Counted from the stretch's first letter, positions 33,665 through 42,308 are shown. The stretch: 64,000 nucleotides of DNA from Phycisphaerae bacterium (GCA_041652575.1 JBAZHC010000014.1:37927-101926); one strand, 5' to 3'. The notes: generated from the letters alone by a model not told the origin. Numbers and translations are program-made.

Positions 33665-33808
33665 TCGTTAGCTTTATGCCGGTTTTAGCGACTTTCCCGC
33701 ATAATCATCCGAATAAACGAGACAGGTGGTCTGGTATGCTGAAAATTGGCCTTCTGCCCCCCTGCTGCTATTGTTAAAATCCGTAAGCTGATTGTCGACA
33801 AATTTTAT

Positions 33809-33837
33809 TTGACATATTTTTTAGACTTGTATATTCT
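33809..33837 (+). promoter_or_regulatory. Promoter of the CheB-CheR cassette
   Basis: TTGACA (33809-33814) and TATTCT (33832-33837), spacer 17 bases. Predicted start near 33844, giving a leader of about 280 bases before ATG 34124. Confidence 0.65.
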
Positions 33838-34010
33838 TATACATAACAGGGACTAAATCACAGCCGAAAAAAGGTACATCGCCAATTCAGCATGCTTATA
33901 TGCCAAAAAAGAGTTGGCTATTATGCAATGATTAGAAACACCAAAGAGGATAGAGTTTATTCAACGTCTATTAGCCGACTTTTATGTATTTCTTTGCAAG
34001 GATGCTAAAG

Positions 34011-34127
34011 ATGCCCAATAAGATAGAACAGTCAATCCGAAAAATCGGCAGAATTTGTTTTATTAACCCAAACTCTGTGGTGAAAACCATGGGATTTGGG
34101 TTTTTTGTTTTCGCGAGGTCCCCATGA
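34011..34127 (+). CDS. Candidate leader peptide before CheB-CheR
   Basis: A 38-codon frame with a good ribosome-binding site (AAGGA eight bases before ATG 34011). The peptide begins MPNKIEQSIRKIGRICFINP. Its codons run straight through the terminator-like hairpin at 34065-34106, and its TGA overlaps the CheB-CheR start (ATGA). Translation of this frame would be expected to open the hairpin and hand ribosomes to the main gene. No known peptide family; existence as a translated peptide is inferred from the ribosome-binding site and placement. Confidence 0.5.
   Translation: MPNKIEQSIRKIGRICFINPNSVVKTMGFGFFVFARSP
34065..34106 (+). terminator. Terminator-like attenuator hairpin before CheB-CheR
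   Basis: AACCCAAA/TTTGGGTT stem (8 bp) continued inward by partial pairing to a GAAA tetraloop (TGGT GAAA ACCA), followed directly by six T. It stands 17 bases before ATG 34124 and about 220 bases after the promoter, so it is placed to control readthrough into the cassette. Confidence 0.75.
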
Positions 34128-36124
34128 AAAAACCAAGAGCAGCGCCAAAAAAGAAAAAGAATATACCTGCCAATCACAAAACAGCGTTTTTCCCTATAGT
34201 CGGTATCGGGGCGTCAGCCGGGGGTCTTGAAGCATATCAGGAATTACTCAGAAATTTGTCTGCCCGGCCGGGAATGGCAATTGTATTTATAATGCATTTA
34301 ACCCCGGGCCATAAAAGCATGCTGACGGAACTGCTTGCCAGACAGACAAAAATGCCGGTAAGAGAAATCAGGAATGGTATGCGCATAGAAATCAACAATG
34401 TTTATGTAATACCGCCGAGCACTAATGTTTCCATCGCAGGCGGAAGACTGAAACTTAATAAGATACGCGATGCAGGCCTCAGACGTATGCCGATAGACTG
34501 GCTTTTCCGTTCTCTGGCCGAAGACCAGGGCAACAGGAGTATCGGAGTTATTCTTTCAGGGACAGCGACGGATGGGACGCTCGGAGCCGAGGCGATAAAG
34601 GCCGAAGGAGGTATTACTTTTGCCCAGGATGAAAAGAGCGCAAAATACAGCGGTATGCCGCAAAGCGTGATTGCCGCCGGCTGTGCGGATTTTGTGCTTT
34701 CGCCGAAAAAGATTGCACGTGAGCTGGAACGTATAGCAAAGCATCCGTTTATATCGTCTGCCGGACTTGTTAAACCGGAAAAATCAGTCGTAACGGAAGA
34801 TAAAGGCCTTAAAAGTATTTTTGATATATTGCAGTTGGCCAAGGGGGTGGACTTTACTCATTATAAAACCAATACCATCAGCAGGCGTATATCGCGCCGA
34901 ATGGTTTTGCTTAAATTGGAAAATCTCAGGGGCTACATAAAGTTCCTGCGTGAAAATAAGGACGAGGTGGAAAATCTTTATGAAGACTTATTGATAAAGG
35001 TTACCAGTTTCTTCCGTGACCAGAAAGTTTTTAATACATTAAGGAAACGCATAATACCGGCGATACTTAAAAACAAGACGAAAGGTCAGGAGATAAGAAT
35101 ATGGGTTCCGGGCTGTTCGAGCGGCGAGGAAGCTTATTCCATCGCTATGTGCTTTATTGAAGCGATGGGAAGCAAAAGGAGCCTGATTCCTGTGCGGATT
35201 TTTGCCACCGATGTAAGCGAAAGCAATATTGACAAGGCTCGCCGGGGCAGTTACGACAAAAGCATATTAAGAGATTTTACGCCTGAGCGGTTAAAAAGAT
35301 TTTTCACCAAAACAGGCGGCTCTTACAAAATTTCCAAGATGCTGAGGGAGATGTGTGTTTTTTCAAAACAGAATGTGTTTAGCGACCCACCCTTCTCCAA
35401 TTTAGACCTTATAAGCTGCCGTAACCTGCTTATATATATGCAGCCGGTTTTGCAGAAAAGAATATTTAATAATTTTCACTATGGTTTAAGGCCCGGCGGG
35501 TTTCTGGTCTTAGGAACCTCCGAATCCGCAGGCGGTTATTCGAATCTGTTTAAGACGCTGGATAGACAGCATAGAATTTTTGTAAAAAAATATCTGTCGG
35601 GAGGGTACAGGCTCGAATCGGGTCAGAAATATTATCCGCTGAAGCAATTGGAAATTAAGGAACCCCCGGCTATCCGAAAAGGCAAAGAATCGGATATGGC
35701 GCGCCTGGTGGAGCAGGTTGTGCTTGGCGAATACGCTCCATGCGGGGTGCTGATAGACGGCGATATGGAGGTTGTTCAGTTTCGCGGGCATACCGGCTGC
35801 TATCTCGAATCGGCGGCGGGCAAACCGAGTCTTAACATATTCAAATTGGCGCCGCGCGGACTGTTTCAGCCTTTGCGCACGGCGATATATAAAGCAAGGG
35901 GAACAAAACATACAGTAAAAATCGAAGCCGAGGATTTAAAGTACAATGGCCGGAAAATGAGGGTTAATATTACAGTCGTTCCTGTAAAATCAGGGCCGCT
36001 TAAAGAAGAGTTCTTTCTGGTGCTTTTTGACGAAATCCCCAGGGTTGCCGGGGGCGAGATTTTGCCAAAGGCACGCAGGAAATCCGCTAAAGACGAGAAC
36101 TATGTCGAGAGCCTGCAGAAATAA
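34124..36124 (+). CDS. CheB-CheR two-domain protein (5' part of a split fusion)
   Basis: 666 residues. The CheB methylesterase domain (about 22-215) keeps its catalytic Ser31 (GIGASAGG), the histidine region HLTPGHKS and Asp150 (GTATDGTLG); it has no receiver domain. The CheR methyltransferase domain (about 225-490) has TSFFRDQKVFNTL, WVPGCSSGEEAYSIAMCF and ISCRNLLIYM. A linker domain follows, then the frame ends at TAA 36122-36124 within what is normally a long coiled coil. The downstream kinase gene is in the same frame and continues that coiled coil, so this appears to be the front of a CheB-CheR-PAS-kinase fusion. Such proteins act in non-classical chemosensory signalling. No MCP, CheA or CheW gene is in the window. 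Confidence 0.9.
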   Translation: MKKPRAAPKKKKNIPANHKTAFFPIVGIGASAGGLEAYQELLRNLSARPGMAIVFIMHLTPGHKSMLTELLARQTKMPVREIRNGMRIEINNVYVIPPSTNVSIAGGRLKLNKIRDAGLRRMPIDWLFRSLAEDQGNRSIGVILSGTATDGTLGAEAIKAEGGITFAQDEKSAKYSGMPQSVIAAGCADFVLSPKKIARELERIAKHPFISSAGLVKPEKSVVTEDKGLKSIFDILQLAKGVDFTHYKTNTISRRISRRMVLLKLENLRGYIKFLRENKDEVENLYEDLLIKVTSFFRDQKVFNTLRKRIIPAILKNKTKGQEIRIWVPGCSSGEEAYSIAMCFIEAMGSKRSLIPVRIFATDVSESNIDKARRGSYDKSILRDFTPERLKRFFTKTGGSYKISKMLREMCVFSKQNVFSDPPFSNLDLISCRNLLIYMQPVLQKRIFNNFHYGLRPGGFLVLGTSESAGGYSNLFKTLDRQHRIFVKKYLSGGYRLESGQKYYPLKQLEIKEPPAIRKGKESDMARLVEQVVLGEYAPCGVLIDGDMEVVQFRGHTGCYLESAAGKPSLNIFKLAPRGLFQPLRTAIYKARGTKHTVKIEAEDLKYNGRKMRVNITVVPVKSGPLKEEFFLVLFDEIPRVAGGEILPKARRKSAKDENYVESLQK

Positions 36125-36187
36125 CTTGCGGAAACAAAAGAATATCTTCAGACGGTTATCGAAGAACAGGAAAATGTAAACGAAGAA

Positions 36188-39100
36188 GTGAAAACAGCCA
36201 ATGAGGAAATACTGTCGAGTAATGAGGAACTGCTGAGCACCAACGAGGAACTGGAAACCGCCAAAGAGGAACTGCAGTCCACAAATGAAGAATTGATTAC
36301 CACCAACGAGGAACTGCAGGACCGTAATAAGGAAGTTGTTTTGCTGAACAGCGACCTGATAAACTTACTTACCAGTATCAATATGCCGGTCATTATGATG
36401 GGGACGGACTTATGTGTGCGAAGAGTAACTCCACAGGCGGAAAAGGTGCTTAATGTAGTTTCTTCCGACGTCGGCAGACCGATAAGCAAAATTAAACTCA
36501 GCGTGGATATTCCTGATTTCGAGAAGATACTTTTGGATGTAATAGAGAACCTTCATCAGAAGACATTTGAAATTAAAGACAAAGAGGAAAACTGGTATTC
36601 GGTATATATCAGGCCATACCGCACTCTGGATAATAAGATTAACGGCGTGGTCGCGATTTTTATCGATATCACCGAACACAAGAAAGCACAGCAAGTAATC
36701 GAGGACGCTCGTACATATTCCGAAAGCATCTTAGAAACAATGCGGGAGCCTTTGATAATGCTGAATGCTGACTTAAAGGTAATCTCCGCCAACAAATCCT
36801 TCCGTCAGGCCTTTAAAGTTGACCATAAAGAAAGCGAAGACCGGTTTATTTATGATTTGGGCAACGGACAATGGAATATTCCCAGGCTGCGAGAGTTGCT
36901 GGAGAATATCCTTCCCATGAACAATGCTATCGATAACTACGAGATTGAGCACGATTTTGAGAACATCGGGCCCAAAACAATGCTTTTCAATGCCAGACGT
37001 TTTATGGATACGAAGATGATACTCATTACTATCGAAGACATCACCGAGCGAAAGCAGGCGGAGGAGACGATTCACCGTGAGCGGGACCGCGCCCAAATGT
37101 ACCTTGATACGGTAGAAACCATAATCGTCGCCCTTAATACCGAGGGAAAGATAACCACCATCAACAGAAAGGGCTGCCAGCTTTTTGGCCGCAGTGAAGA
37201 TGAACTCGTCGGGCAGTCCTGGTTTTCTACCTGCCTGCCGCAGCCGGATGGAAAGGAAAAGGTCTATCCTGTATTCTTACAGCATATGGCGGGCAAACTG
37301 GAGGCTACAGAATATTTCGAAAATCCCATTATCACCCGCAGCGGCGAGTTGCGGCAGATTGCATGGCATAATACGCTGCTTCACGATGAACAGGGCCGGA
37401 TAACCGGCACTCTCAGCGCAGGCGAAGACATCACCGAGCGAAAGCAGGCGGAAAAGAAAATCGAATGGCTGAGTTCTTTCCCTGTTTTGAATCCTCTGCC
37501 GGTGTTAGAGATTGGCCGAAAAGGCGAGATATATTTTATTAATTCCGCGGCCAGACGGGCATTTCCGGATATTGAAAAAAAGAAATTTGCGCACCCATTC
37601 CTGGCGGGAATAAAGTCGCATTTTGATAAACCGCATAAAAAAGAGATCGAATATTTCTACCGCGAAGTAGAAATAGACGGCTGCTGGTATTCTCAGGTTA
37701 TCACCGTAGTTGACTTAAATAGAATACGTCTTTATTCTTTCGACATCACCGAACGAAAGCGGATGGAGAAAAAAATGGCTCAGGCAAAGGAGGACGAATT
37801 CAGAGCTATTTTTGATAATGCGGTCGATGGAATACTTATAGTCGATACGGAAAATAAGAAATTCTACAGGGGCAATAACGCAATTTGCCGGATGCTCGGT
37901 TACAGCCCACAGGAAATTAAAGGTTTAGGGGTGGAGGATATTCATCCCAAAAGAGACCTTCCCTACGTTATTAGTCAATTTGAAAGGCAGGCAAAAGGAG
38001 AAATTCAATTAGCCGAAAGTCTGCCGGTAAAGAGAAAAGACGGCAGCGTTTTTTATGCCGACATTAATTCAACGACCATCGTAATTGCCGGCAAGGCATA
38101 TCTAATAGGGTTCTTTCGTGATATCACTAAACGCAAACAGGCCGAAGACCTGCTCCGGCAGAGCGAGGATAGATATCGAAGTCTGTTTGAATCCTCCCGT
38201 GACGCTATTATGACCCTTGAACCGCCGTCGTGGAAATTCACATCAGGAAACATGGCTACAATAGAAATGTTCAGGGTGAAAAATGAGGAGGAATTTTTAA
38301 CATACCAGCCCTGGGAATTATCTCCCCTGTATCAGCCTGACGGGCGAAAATCGCAAGACAAGTCCAAAGAGATGATAGAGATTGCGATGAACAAAGGCGC
38401 ACATTTTTTCGAGTGGACGCACAAACGCGCAACCGGCGAGGAGTTTTTGACAAATGTGCTGTTATCGAGAGTTAAGCTGGGGGGAAAGGTATTCCTGCAT
38501 GCGACTGTCAGGGACATTACCGAGCAAAGGCGACTGGAAGAAGAACTGAGAATCGCAGACGAACAAAGAGCCACTGTGGAAATGAGGTCGAGGTTTACCT
38601 CTATGGTTTCGCACGAACTCAGGAGTCCGCTCGGAGCTATCAAGGAAGGTATAAATCTTGTCTTAGAGGGCCTGGCAGGTAATATCAATGACGAGCAGAA
38701 GGACCTTTTGAGTACCGCAAAGAGAAATACCGACAGGTTAGGACGCCTGATTAACAATGTTTTGGATTACCAGAAAATAGAATCGGGAAAACTGGAGTTT
38801 GAAACCCTTAAAAATAATCTTAATGAGACCGTGAAGGAAGTCTATAAATCCATGAGCTTCCTGGCAAAAGAAAAAGGTCTCCAATTGCTGATAGATACCG
38901 ACGATAGTATCCCGGCGATAATATTTGATAAGGACCGGATTATTCAGGTGATTACTAATTTGGTCAGTAACGCCATAAAATATACCGAAAAAGGCAGCGT
39001 TACTATCCGCACGAAGCAGAAGGACGATGCGGTATGTGTATCGGTTCAGGATACTGGTATCGGCGTTAAAGCCGAAGACATAGAAAAGCTTTTTTGTGCC

Positions 39101-39352
39101 TTTGAACAGTTAGACGGCCCAAGAGACAAGAAAAAAGGCGGCACGGGCCTTGGGCTGGCGATTTCCAAAGAGATAATCCTTGCCCATCAGGGAAATATAT
39201 GGGCCGAATCGGAAATAGGCAAAGGCTCGACTTTTCATTTTACTATTCCAGGAAAGTTTAAGGAGAAAAAGAAACTTGGAGAGATTCTTATCGAAGAAGG
39301 AAAGATAACAGAGAACGATTTAAAAAAGGCGTTGAATAAGCAAAGACAATAG
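36188..39352 (+). CDS. Multi-PAS sensor histidine kinase (3' part of a split fusion)
   Basis: 1054 residues from GTG 36188. A glutamate-rich coiled coil of NEELLSTNEELETAKEEL type (about 1-60) is the signature linker of CheB-CheR-kinase fusions. About six PAS units follow, several closed by DITERKQAE. Then HisKA with His809 (SHELRSPLG), and HATPase with NLVSNAIKYTEKG, DTGIGVKAEDIEKLF and GTGLGLAIS. The last 25 residues (LGEILIEEGKITENDLKKAL) resemble the MshEN/GspE N-terminal motif, an odd tail for a kinase. No membrane helix, so cytoplasmic. In frame with the preceding gene and separated by one stop and 21 sense codons; no good ribosome-binding site precedes the GTG. Partners are probably the three receivers that follow. 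Confidence 0.88.
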   Translation: MKTANEEILSSNEELLSTNEELETAKEELQSTNEELITTNEELQDRNKEVVLLNSDLINLLTSINMPVIMMGTDLCVRRVTPQAEKVLNVVSSDVGRPISKIKLSVDIPDFEKILLDVIENLHQKTFEIKDKEENWYSVYIRPYRTLDNKINGVVAIFIDITEHKKAQQVIEDARTYSESILETMREPLIMLNADLKVISANKSFRQAFKVDHKESEDRFIYDLGNGQWNIPRLRELLENILPMNNAIDNYEIEHDFENIGPKTMLFNARRFMDTKMILITIEDITERKQAEETIHRERDRAQMYLDTVETIIVALNTEGKITTINRKGCQLFGRSEDELVGQSWFSTCLPQPDGKEKVYPVFLQHMAGKLEATEYFENPIITRSGELRQIAWHNTLLHDEQGRITGTLSAGEDITERKQAEKKIEWLSSFPVLNPLPVLEIGRKGEIYFINSAARRAFPDIEKKKFAHPFLAGIKSHFDKPHKKEIEYFYREVEIDGCWYSQVITVVDLNRIRLYSFDITERKRMEKKMAQAKEDEFRAIFDNAVDGILIVDTENKKFYRGNNAICRMLGYSPQEIKGLGVEDIHPKRDLPYVISQFERQAKGEIQLAESLPVKRKDGSVFYADINSTTIVIAGKAYLIGFFRDITKRKQAEDLLRQSEDRYRSLFESSRDAIMTLEPPSWKFTSGNMATIEMFRVKNEEEFLTYQPWELSPLYQPDGRKSQDKSKEMIEIAMNKGAHFFEWTHKRATGEEFLTNVLLSRVKLGGKVFLHATVRDITEQRRLEEELRIADEQRATVEMRSRFTSMVSHELRSPLGAIKEGINLVLEGLAGNINDEQKDLLSTAKRNTDRLGRLINNVLDYQKIESGKLEFETLKNNLNETVKEVYKSMSFLAKEKGLQLLIDTDDSIPAIIFDKDRIIQVITNLVSNAIKYTEKGSVTIRTKQKDDAVCVSVQDTGIGVKAEDIEKLFCAFEQLDGPRDKKKGGTGLGLAISKEIILAHQGNIWAESEIGKGSTFHFTIPGKFKEKKKLGEILIEEGKITENDLKKALNKQRQ

Positions 39353-39405
39353 GAATGATTTTGCCTGTTAGAAGGTAAGAAAATATTATTTGATATGGAG
39401 GTATT

Positions 39406-39777
39406 ATGGCAAGGACAATTTTGATAATAGATGACGATGCGGATTGGGTACAGATGATGAGCAAGAGGCTGAGAATTAACGGATACCAGGTGGAAGCGGC
39501 GTTTGATTCTGTACAGGCGGTTTCGCAGGCGCTGAAAGTAAAGCCGGATTTGATACTTTTGGATATTTTAATGCCTGCCGGCGGCGGGGTCGGGGTGCTC
39601 GAGAAGTTAAGGGAAAATGTCAATACGTTTAATACCCCGGTAATTGCCCTTACGGCGCTTAGTGATAAGCAAACGGTAGAAACTATGGTGGAATTGGGTG
39701 TGTCCGGATATTTTGTCAAGCCATTAGAAATGGTCAAGCTGCTCGAGAAGATAGAAGATGTCTTGGGTAAGAGATAA
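39406..39777 (+). CDS. Stand-alone response regulator receiver 1
   Basis: A 123-residue CheY-like domain without output module. Phospho-acceptor Asp53 (LILLDILMP), acidic pocket IIDDDAD at 7-13, the switch Thr in ALTALSD and Lys in YFVKPLE are all present. An insertion of glycines follows the phosphorylation site (PAGGGVG). GGAGG precedes the ATG. It is the first of three similar receivers after the kinase, so a phosphorelay or competing-acceptor arrangement is likely. Confidence 0.9.
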   Translation: MARTILIIDDDADWVQMMSKRLRINGYQVEAAFDSVQAVSQALKVKPDLILLDILMPAGGGVGVLEKLRENVNTFNTPVIALTALSDKQTVETMVELGVSGYFVKPLEMVKLLEKIEDVLGKR

Positions 39778-39804
39778 TTATGGTTCGAAAAAGGAGAGAG
39801 CTTT

Positions 39805-40170
39805 ATGGCTAAAAAAATACTGATTGTTGACGATGAGCCGGACCTGCTGAAAGTTACATTGCTTAGATTGAAGAAGACCGGTTATGAAGTATATAGTGCC
39901 ACAGATGGACGAGAGGTATTGGATGTGGTTCCCAGGATAATGCCGGATTTGATAATTCTCGATGTATACATTCCTGTGCTTAATGGTGATGAGGTTGCCA
40001 GGATATTGAAGAGGGATGATAAATTAAAGCATATCCCGATCATTTTAATCTCCGCTACTACTCGGACCCTTGATGAAAGAGCCGCAGATTGCGGAGCGGA
40101 CGCTTTTATTACCAAGCCGTTCGAGCCGGAGGAGTTAATCGGTCAGGTAAAAAAGATTCTGGGGGAGTAG
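39805..40170 (+). CDS. Stand-alone response regulator receiver 2
   Basis: 121 residues, receiver domain only. Asp53 in LIILDVYIP, acidic residues IVDDEPD, switch residue in ILISATTRT and Lys in FITKPFEPEEL. GGAGAG lies before ATG 39805, 27 bases after receiver 1. It ends in TAG, one of the normal uses of amber as a stop in this window. Confidence 0.9.
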   Translation: MAKKILIVDDEPDLLKVTLLRLKKTGYEVYSATDGREVLDVVPRIMPDLIILDVYIPVLNGDEVARILKRDDKLKHIPIILISATTRTLDERAADCGADAFITKPFEPEELIGQVKKILGE

Positions 40171-40203
40171 GAACGGCAAAGTGTTAACTGGAAAGGAAAT
40201 ATT

Positions 40204-40584
40204 ATGAAGAAAATACTTATTGTCGATAATGACGAGGATTTTCTGCAGATGCTCGGTAAAAGATTAACCTCTGAAGGATATTCTGTTATTAAGGCGACAA
40301 CCGGAACCGATGCCATAGGCTGGGCGTTATTAGAGCACCCTGATATCATTATACTTGACGTATTAATGCCGAATATGGAGGGCGAGGAAGTGGCGGCAAA
40401 ATTGAAAGAGTACGTCCAGACCAGAAATATTCCTGTGATATTTTTAACCGCTCTGATTACAAAAACAGATGAGGAAAAATACAGCTCAAAGGCTAACGGT
40501 CATATTATTTTTGCCAAACCTCTCGATACGGGAAAATTATTAGAGCAGATAAAAAAGCTTTTAAACAGTACGCCGGTTTCATAA
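40204..40584 (+). CDS. Stand-alone response regulator receiver 3
   Basis: 126 residues, receiver domain only. Asp52 in IIILDVLMP, acidic residues VDNDEDF (the first Asp of the usual pair is Asn-flanked), switch Thr in IFLTALITK and Lys in IFAKPLDTGK. GGAAAG lies before the ATG. The last gene of the cassette; direct repeat B copy 2 begins 20 bases after its stop. Confidence 0.9.
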   Translation: MKKILIVDNDEDFLQMLGKRLTSEGYSVIKATTGTDAIGWALLEHPDIIILDVLMPNMEGEEVAAKLKEYVQTRNIPVIFLTALITKTDEEKYSSKANGHIIFAKPLDTGKLLEQIKKLLNSTPVS

Positions 40585-40604
40585 AATTACCCGTTTAGGT
40601 CTGC

Positions 40605-40657
40605 CCTAATCGTTTTGCCGCCAATTAACCTGTTTTTAGCTCAAAATCGGCATTTAT
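40605..40657 (+). repeat. Direct repeat B, right copy
   Basis: 53 bases beginning CCTAATCGTTTTGCCGCCAA, a near match to 33612-33664 in the same orientation. It ends 5 bases before the -35 box of the ankyrin gene promoter. Confidence 0.85.
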
Positions 40658-40662
40658 AAAAC

Positions 40663-40691
40663 TTGACAATGGATATTGTAACTATGATAAT
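40663..40691 (+). promoter_or_regulatory. Promoter of the ankyrin-repeat gene
   Basis: TTGACA (40663-40668) and GATAAT (40686-40691), spacer 17 bases. Start predicted near 40698, about 47 bases before ATG 40745. Confidence 0.75.
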
Positions 40692-40744
40692 CACTGAAAT
40701 TGTTCGAGATATATAAATGTTGATGTCAGTTCAGGGAAAACCCA

Positions 40745-41797
40745 ATGAAACATATTTTATTTGTTCTGATGTGTCTGTCTTTGATACCTGCGGCATTTGC
40801 TGAACCTAATGAACCGAGTAAGAATGATAAATTGATTCAGGCCGCTTATGACGGCAACCTCCCTGCCGTACAGGCCCTTCTGTCTAATGGCGCCAATGTA
40901 AATGCGAAGACTAATGAAGGCACAACGGCGCTGTATATGGCGACGTGGAAGGCCCATACCAAAATTATTAAGCTGCTTTTGGAAAAGAATGCCAATGTCA
41001 ACGCCAAAACCAACACCGGAGCGTCGGCGCTGACGGTAGCCGTGATTTCCGGTTATGACGGCATCGTTCGGCTCCTGATTGAAAAAGGCGCTGATGTCAA
41101 CGCCAAAGATAAAAATGGCGCAACGCCTCTGATGTGGGCCTCGTACAATGACTTCGCTGGAATTGTAAAACTGCTTTTAAAAAACAATGCCGACGTAAAC
41201 GCCAAAGGCAATGACGGCACGACGGCTCTTGCAATGGCCGCGGCCAACGGCAATACTGATATTGTTCGGCTCCTTTTAAAAAATGGCGCTGACGTCAGCG
41301 TCAGAACTAATATTGGCGGAACTGCACTTACATTGGCGGCGTATTACGGCCATCTCGAAAGTGTCGGGCTTTTACTCGAAAACGGCGCCGATGTTAACGT
41401 CAGGGACAATGACGGCATAAACGCCCTGTGGCTGGCATCGCAGGAAGGTCATTCGGAGGTTGTCGAACTTCTTCTGTTAAATGGCGGCGATGTTAAACTC
41501 ACGGATAAGGACGGCGTAACAGCCCTGCTTGTAGCGGTACAGAGGGGCCATACCGAGGTCATCAGGCTCCTGCTCGAAAATGGCGCCAATGCCAATGCCA
41601 GGATGATTAGCAATGGTATGACGGCGCTGACAACGGCAACTTTGCAGGGCAGACCGGAAGTCGTCAAACTCCTGCTCGATAAAGGCGCCGATGCCAACGC
41701 GAAAACAAACGACGGCATAACAGCTTTAGGGGCCGCAAAAAATGACGGCTACATAGAAATTGTGCAATTGCTCGAAAAAGCCGGCGCAAAGGAATAA
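40745..41797 (+). CDS. Exported ankyrin-repeat protein
   Basis: 350 residues. Signal peptide about 1-19 (KHILFVLMCLSLIPAAFA). The rest is a continuous array of about nine 33-residue ankyrin repeats of the pattern GANVNAKTNEGTTALYMATW followed by hydrophobic second helices; for example GADVNAKDKNGATPLMWASY and GADVNVRDNDGINALWLASQ. The repeats are very alike, suggesting recent expansion. Function is protein binding in the periplasm or at the surface. It has its own promoter, so is not part of the signalling operon, though it is adjacent to it. Confidence 0.88.
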   Translation: MKHILFVLMCLSLIPAAFAEPNEPSKNDKLIQAAYDGNLPAVQALLSNGANVNAKTNEGTTALYMATWKAHTKIIKLLLEKNANVNAKTNTGASALTVAVISGYDGIVRLLIEKGADVNAKDKNGATPLMWASYNDFAGIVKLLLKNNADVNAKGNDGTTALAMAAANGNTDIVRLLLKNGADVSVRTNIGGTALTLAAYYGHLESVGLLLENGADVNVRDNDGINALWLASQEGHSEVVELLLLNGGDVKLTDKDGVTALLVAVQRGHTEVIRLLLENGANANARMISNGMTALTTATLQGRPEVVKLLLDKGADANAKTNDGITALGAAKNDGYIEIVQLLEKAGAKE

Positions 41798-41798
41798 T

Positions 41799-41826
41799 TC
41801 CGCTTAATCTGCCCCCTGCGGATTTT
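41799..41826 (+). terminator. Weak terminator after the ankyrin gene
   Basis: TCCGC/GCGGA with a 12 to 14-base loop and a following TTTTTG, two bases after the stop codon. The stem is short, so efficiency is uncertain. Confidence 0.4.
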
Positions 41827-41828
41827 TG

Positions 41829-42308
41829 TTATTTGGCATGTTTTTCTATTTCGCTCAGATACGCCAGTGTCTTTTCGAGTTTGTCGGATAGATGTTTAAG
41901 TTTCAGCATTGTTTTTACGCGGGTTATAAGTTCGAGCTTATTGACAGGCTTGCTGAGAAAGTCGTCTGTTCCCGACTCAATCGCCCTTTCGATATCCCCC
42001 AGTTCGTTAAGGGCCGTAACCATAATCACAGGCAAATCGGCGGTCTGCGGATTATTTTTTATTCTTCTGCAAACCTCGAAGCCGCTCATTCTCGGCATCA
42101 TAACATCGAGCAGCACAAGGTCTGGTTTTGATTTTTTGATTATTTCGAGCGCCTCTATGCCGTCCTTTGCGGGTATTGTTCGGCACTCGATGTCTTCGAG
42201 ATATGCCTGCAGAAGTTCAAGGTTCTGCTCGTTATCATCGACAACAAGTATCGCTGCGATTTGAGGACTTTCATCGCCCTTCTTCTGTTTTGCCATCGTC
42301 TTTGTCAT
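41829..42308 (-). CDS. Response regulator with C-terminal coiled coil
   Basis: 159 residues. Receiver domain at about 18-135 with Asp68 (LVLLDVMMP), acidic pair VVDDNEQ, switch Thr in VTALNE and Lys in FLSKPVNKLEL. The C-terminal 25 residues (KHLSDKLEKTLAYLSEIEKH) form a heptad-like helix. This type, close to PleD/CheY-like adaptors, has no DNA-binding or enzymatic output. Its start overlaps the end of the upstream small gene by 4 bases. A soluble histidine kinase is divergently placed at 42756 and is a probable partner. Confidence 0.88.
   Translation of the reverse strand: MTKTMAKQKKGDESPQIAAILVVDDNEQNLELLQAYLEDIECRTIPAKDGIEALEIIKKSKPDLVLLDVMMPRMSGFEVCRRIKNNPQTADLPVIMVTALNELGDIERAIESGTDDFLSKPVNKLELITRVKTMLKLKHLSDKLEKTLAYLSEIEKHAK

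Larger units (their letters stand above)
33481..34010. other. Intergenic region before the signalling cassette
   Basis: No protein gene of normal length. It contains inverted repeat A copy 2, direct repeat B copy 1, a promoter at 33809-33837 and a long leader. Within the leader, GCCAATTC and GAGTTGGC (about 33881-33917) enclose GCAT...ATGC, a stable hairpin. A 26-codon frame (ATG 33929) is also open here but lacks a ribosome-binding site. Confidence 0.6.

Noticed and set aside
33838..34064. Known riboswitch class in the CheB-CheR leader
   Set aside because: I could not match the sequence to c-di-GMP, cobalamin, SAM or other riboswitch cores by eye; an Infernal/Rfam search would decide.
31253..36124. 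Stop-codon reassignment to explain two in-frame stops
   Set aside because: TAG and TAA end several intact genes normally in this window (for example TAG at 39350-39352 and 40168-40170, TAA at 11509-11511).
40745..41797. CRISPR-like regular DNA repeats
   Set aside because: The roughly 99-base periodicity is the ankyrin-coding repeat inside one reading frame, not a spacer array.
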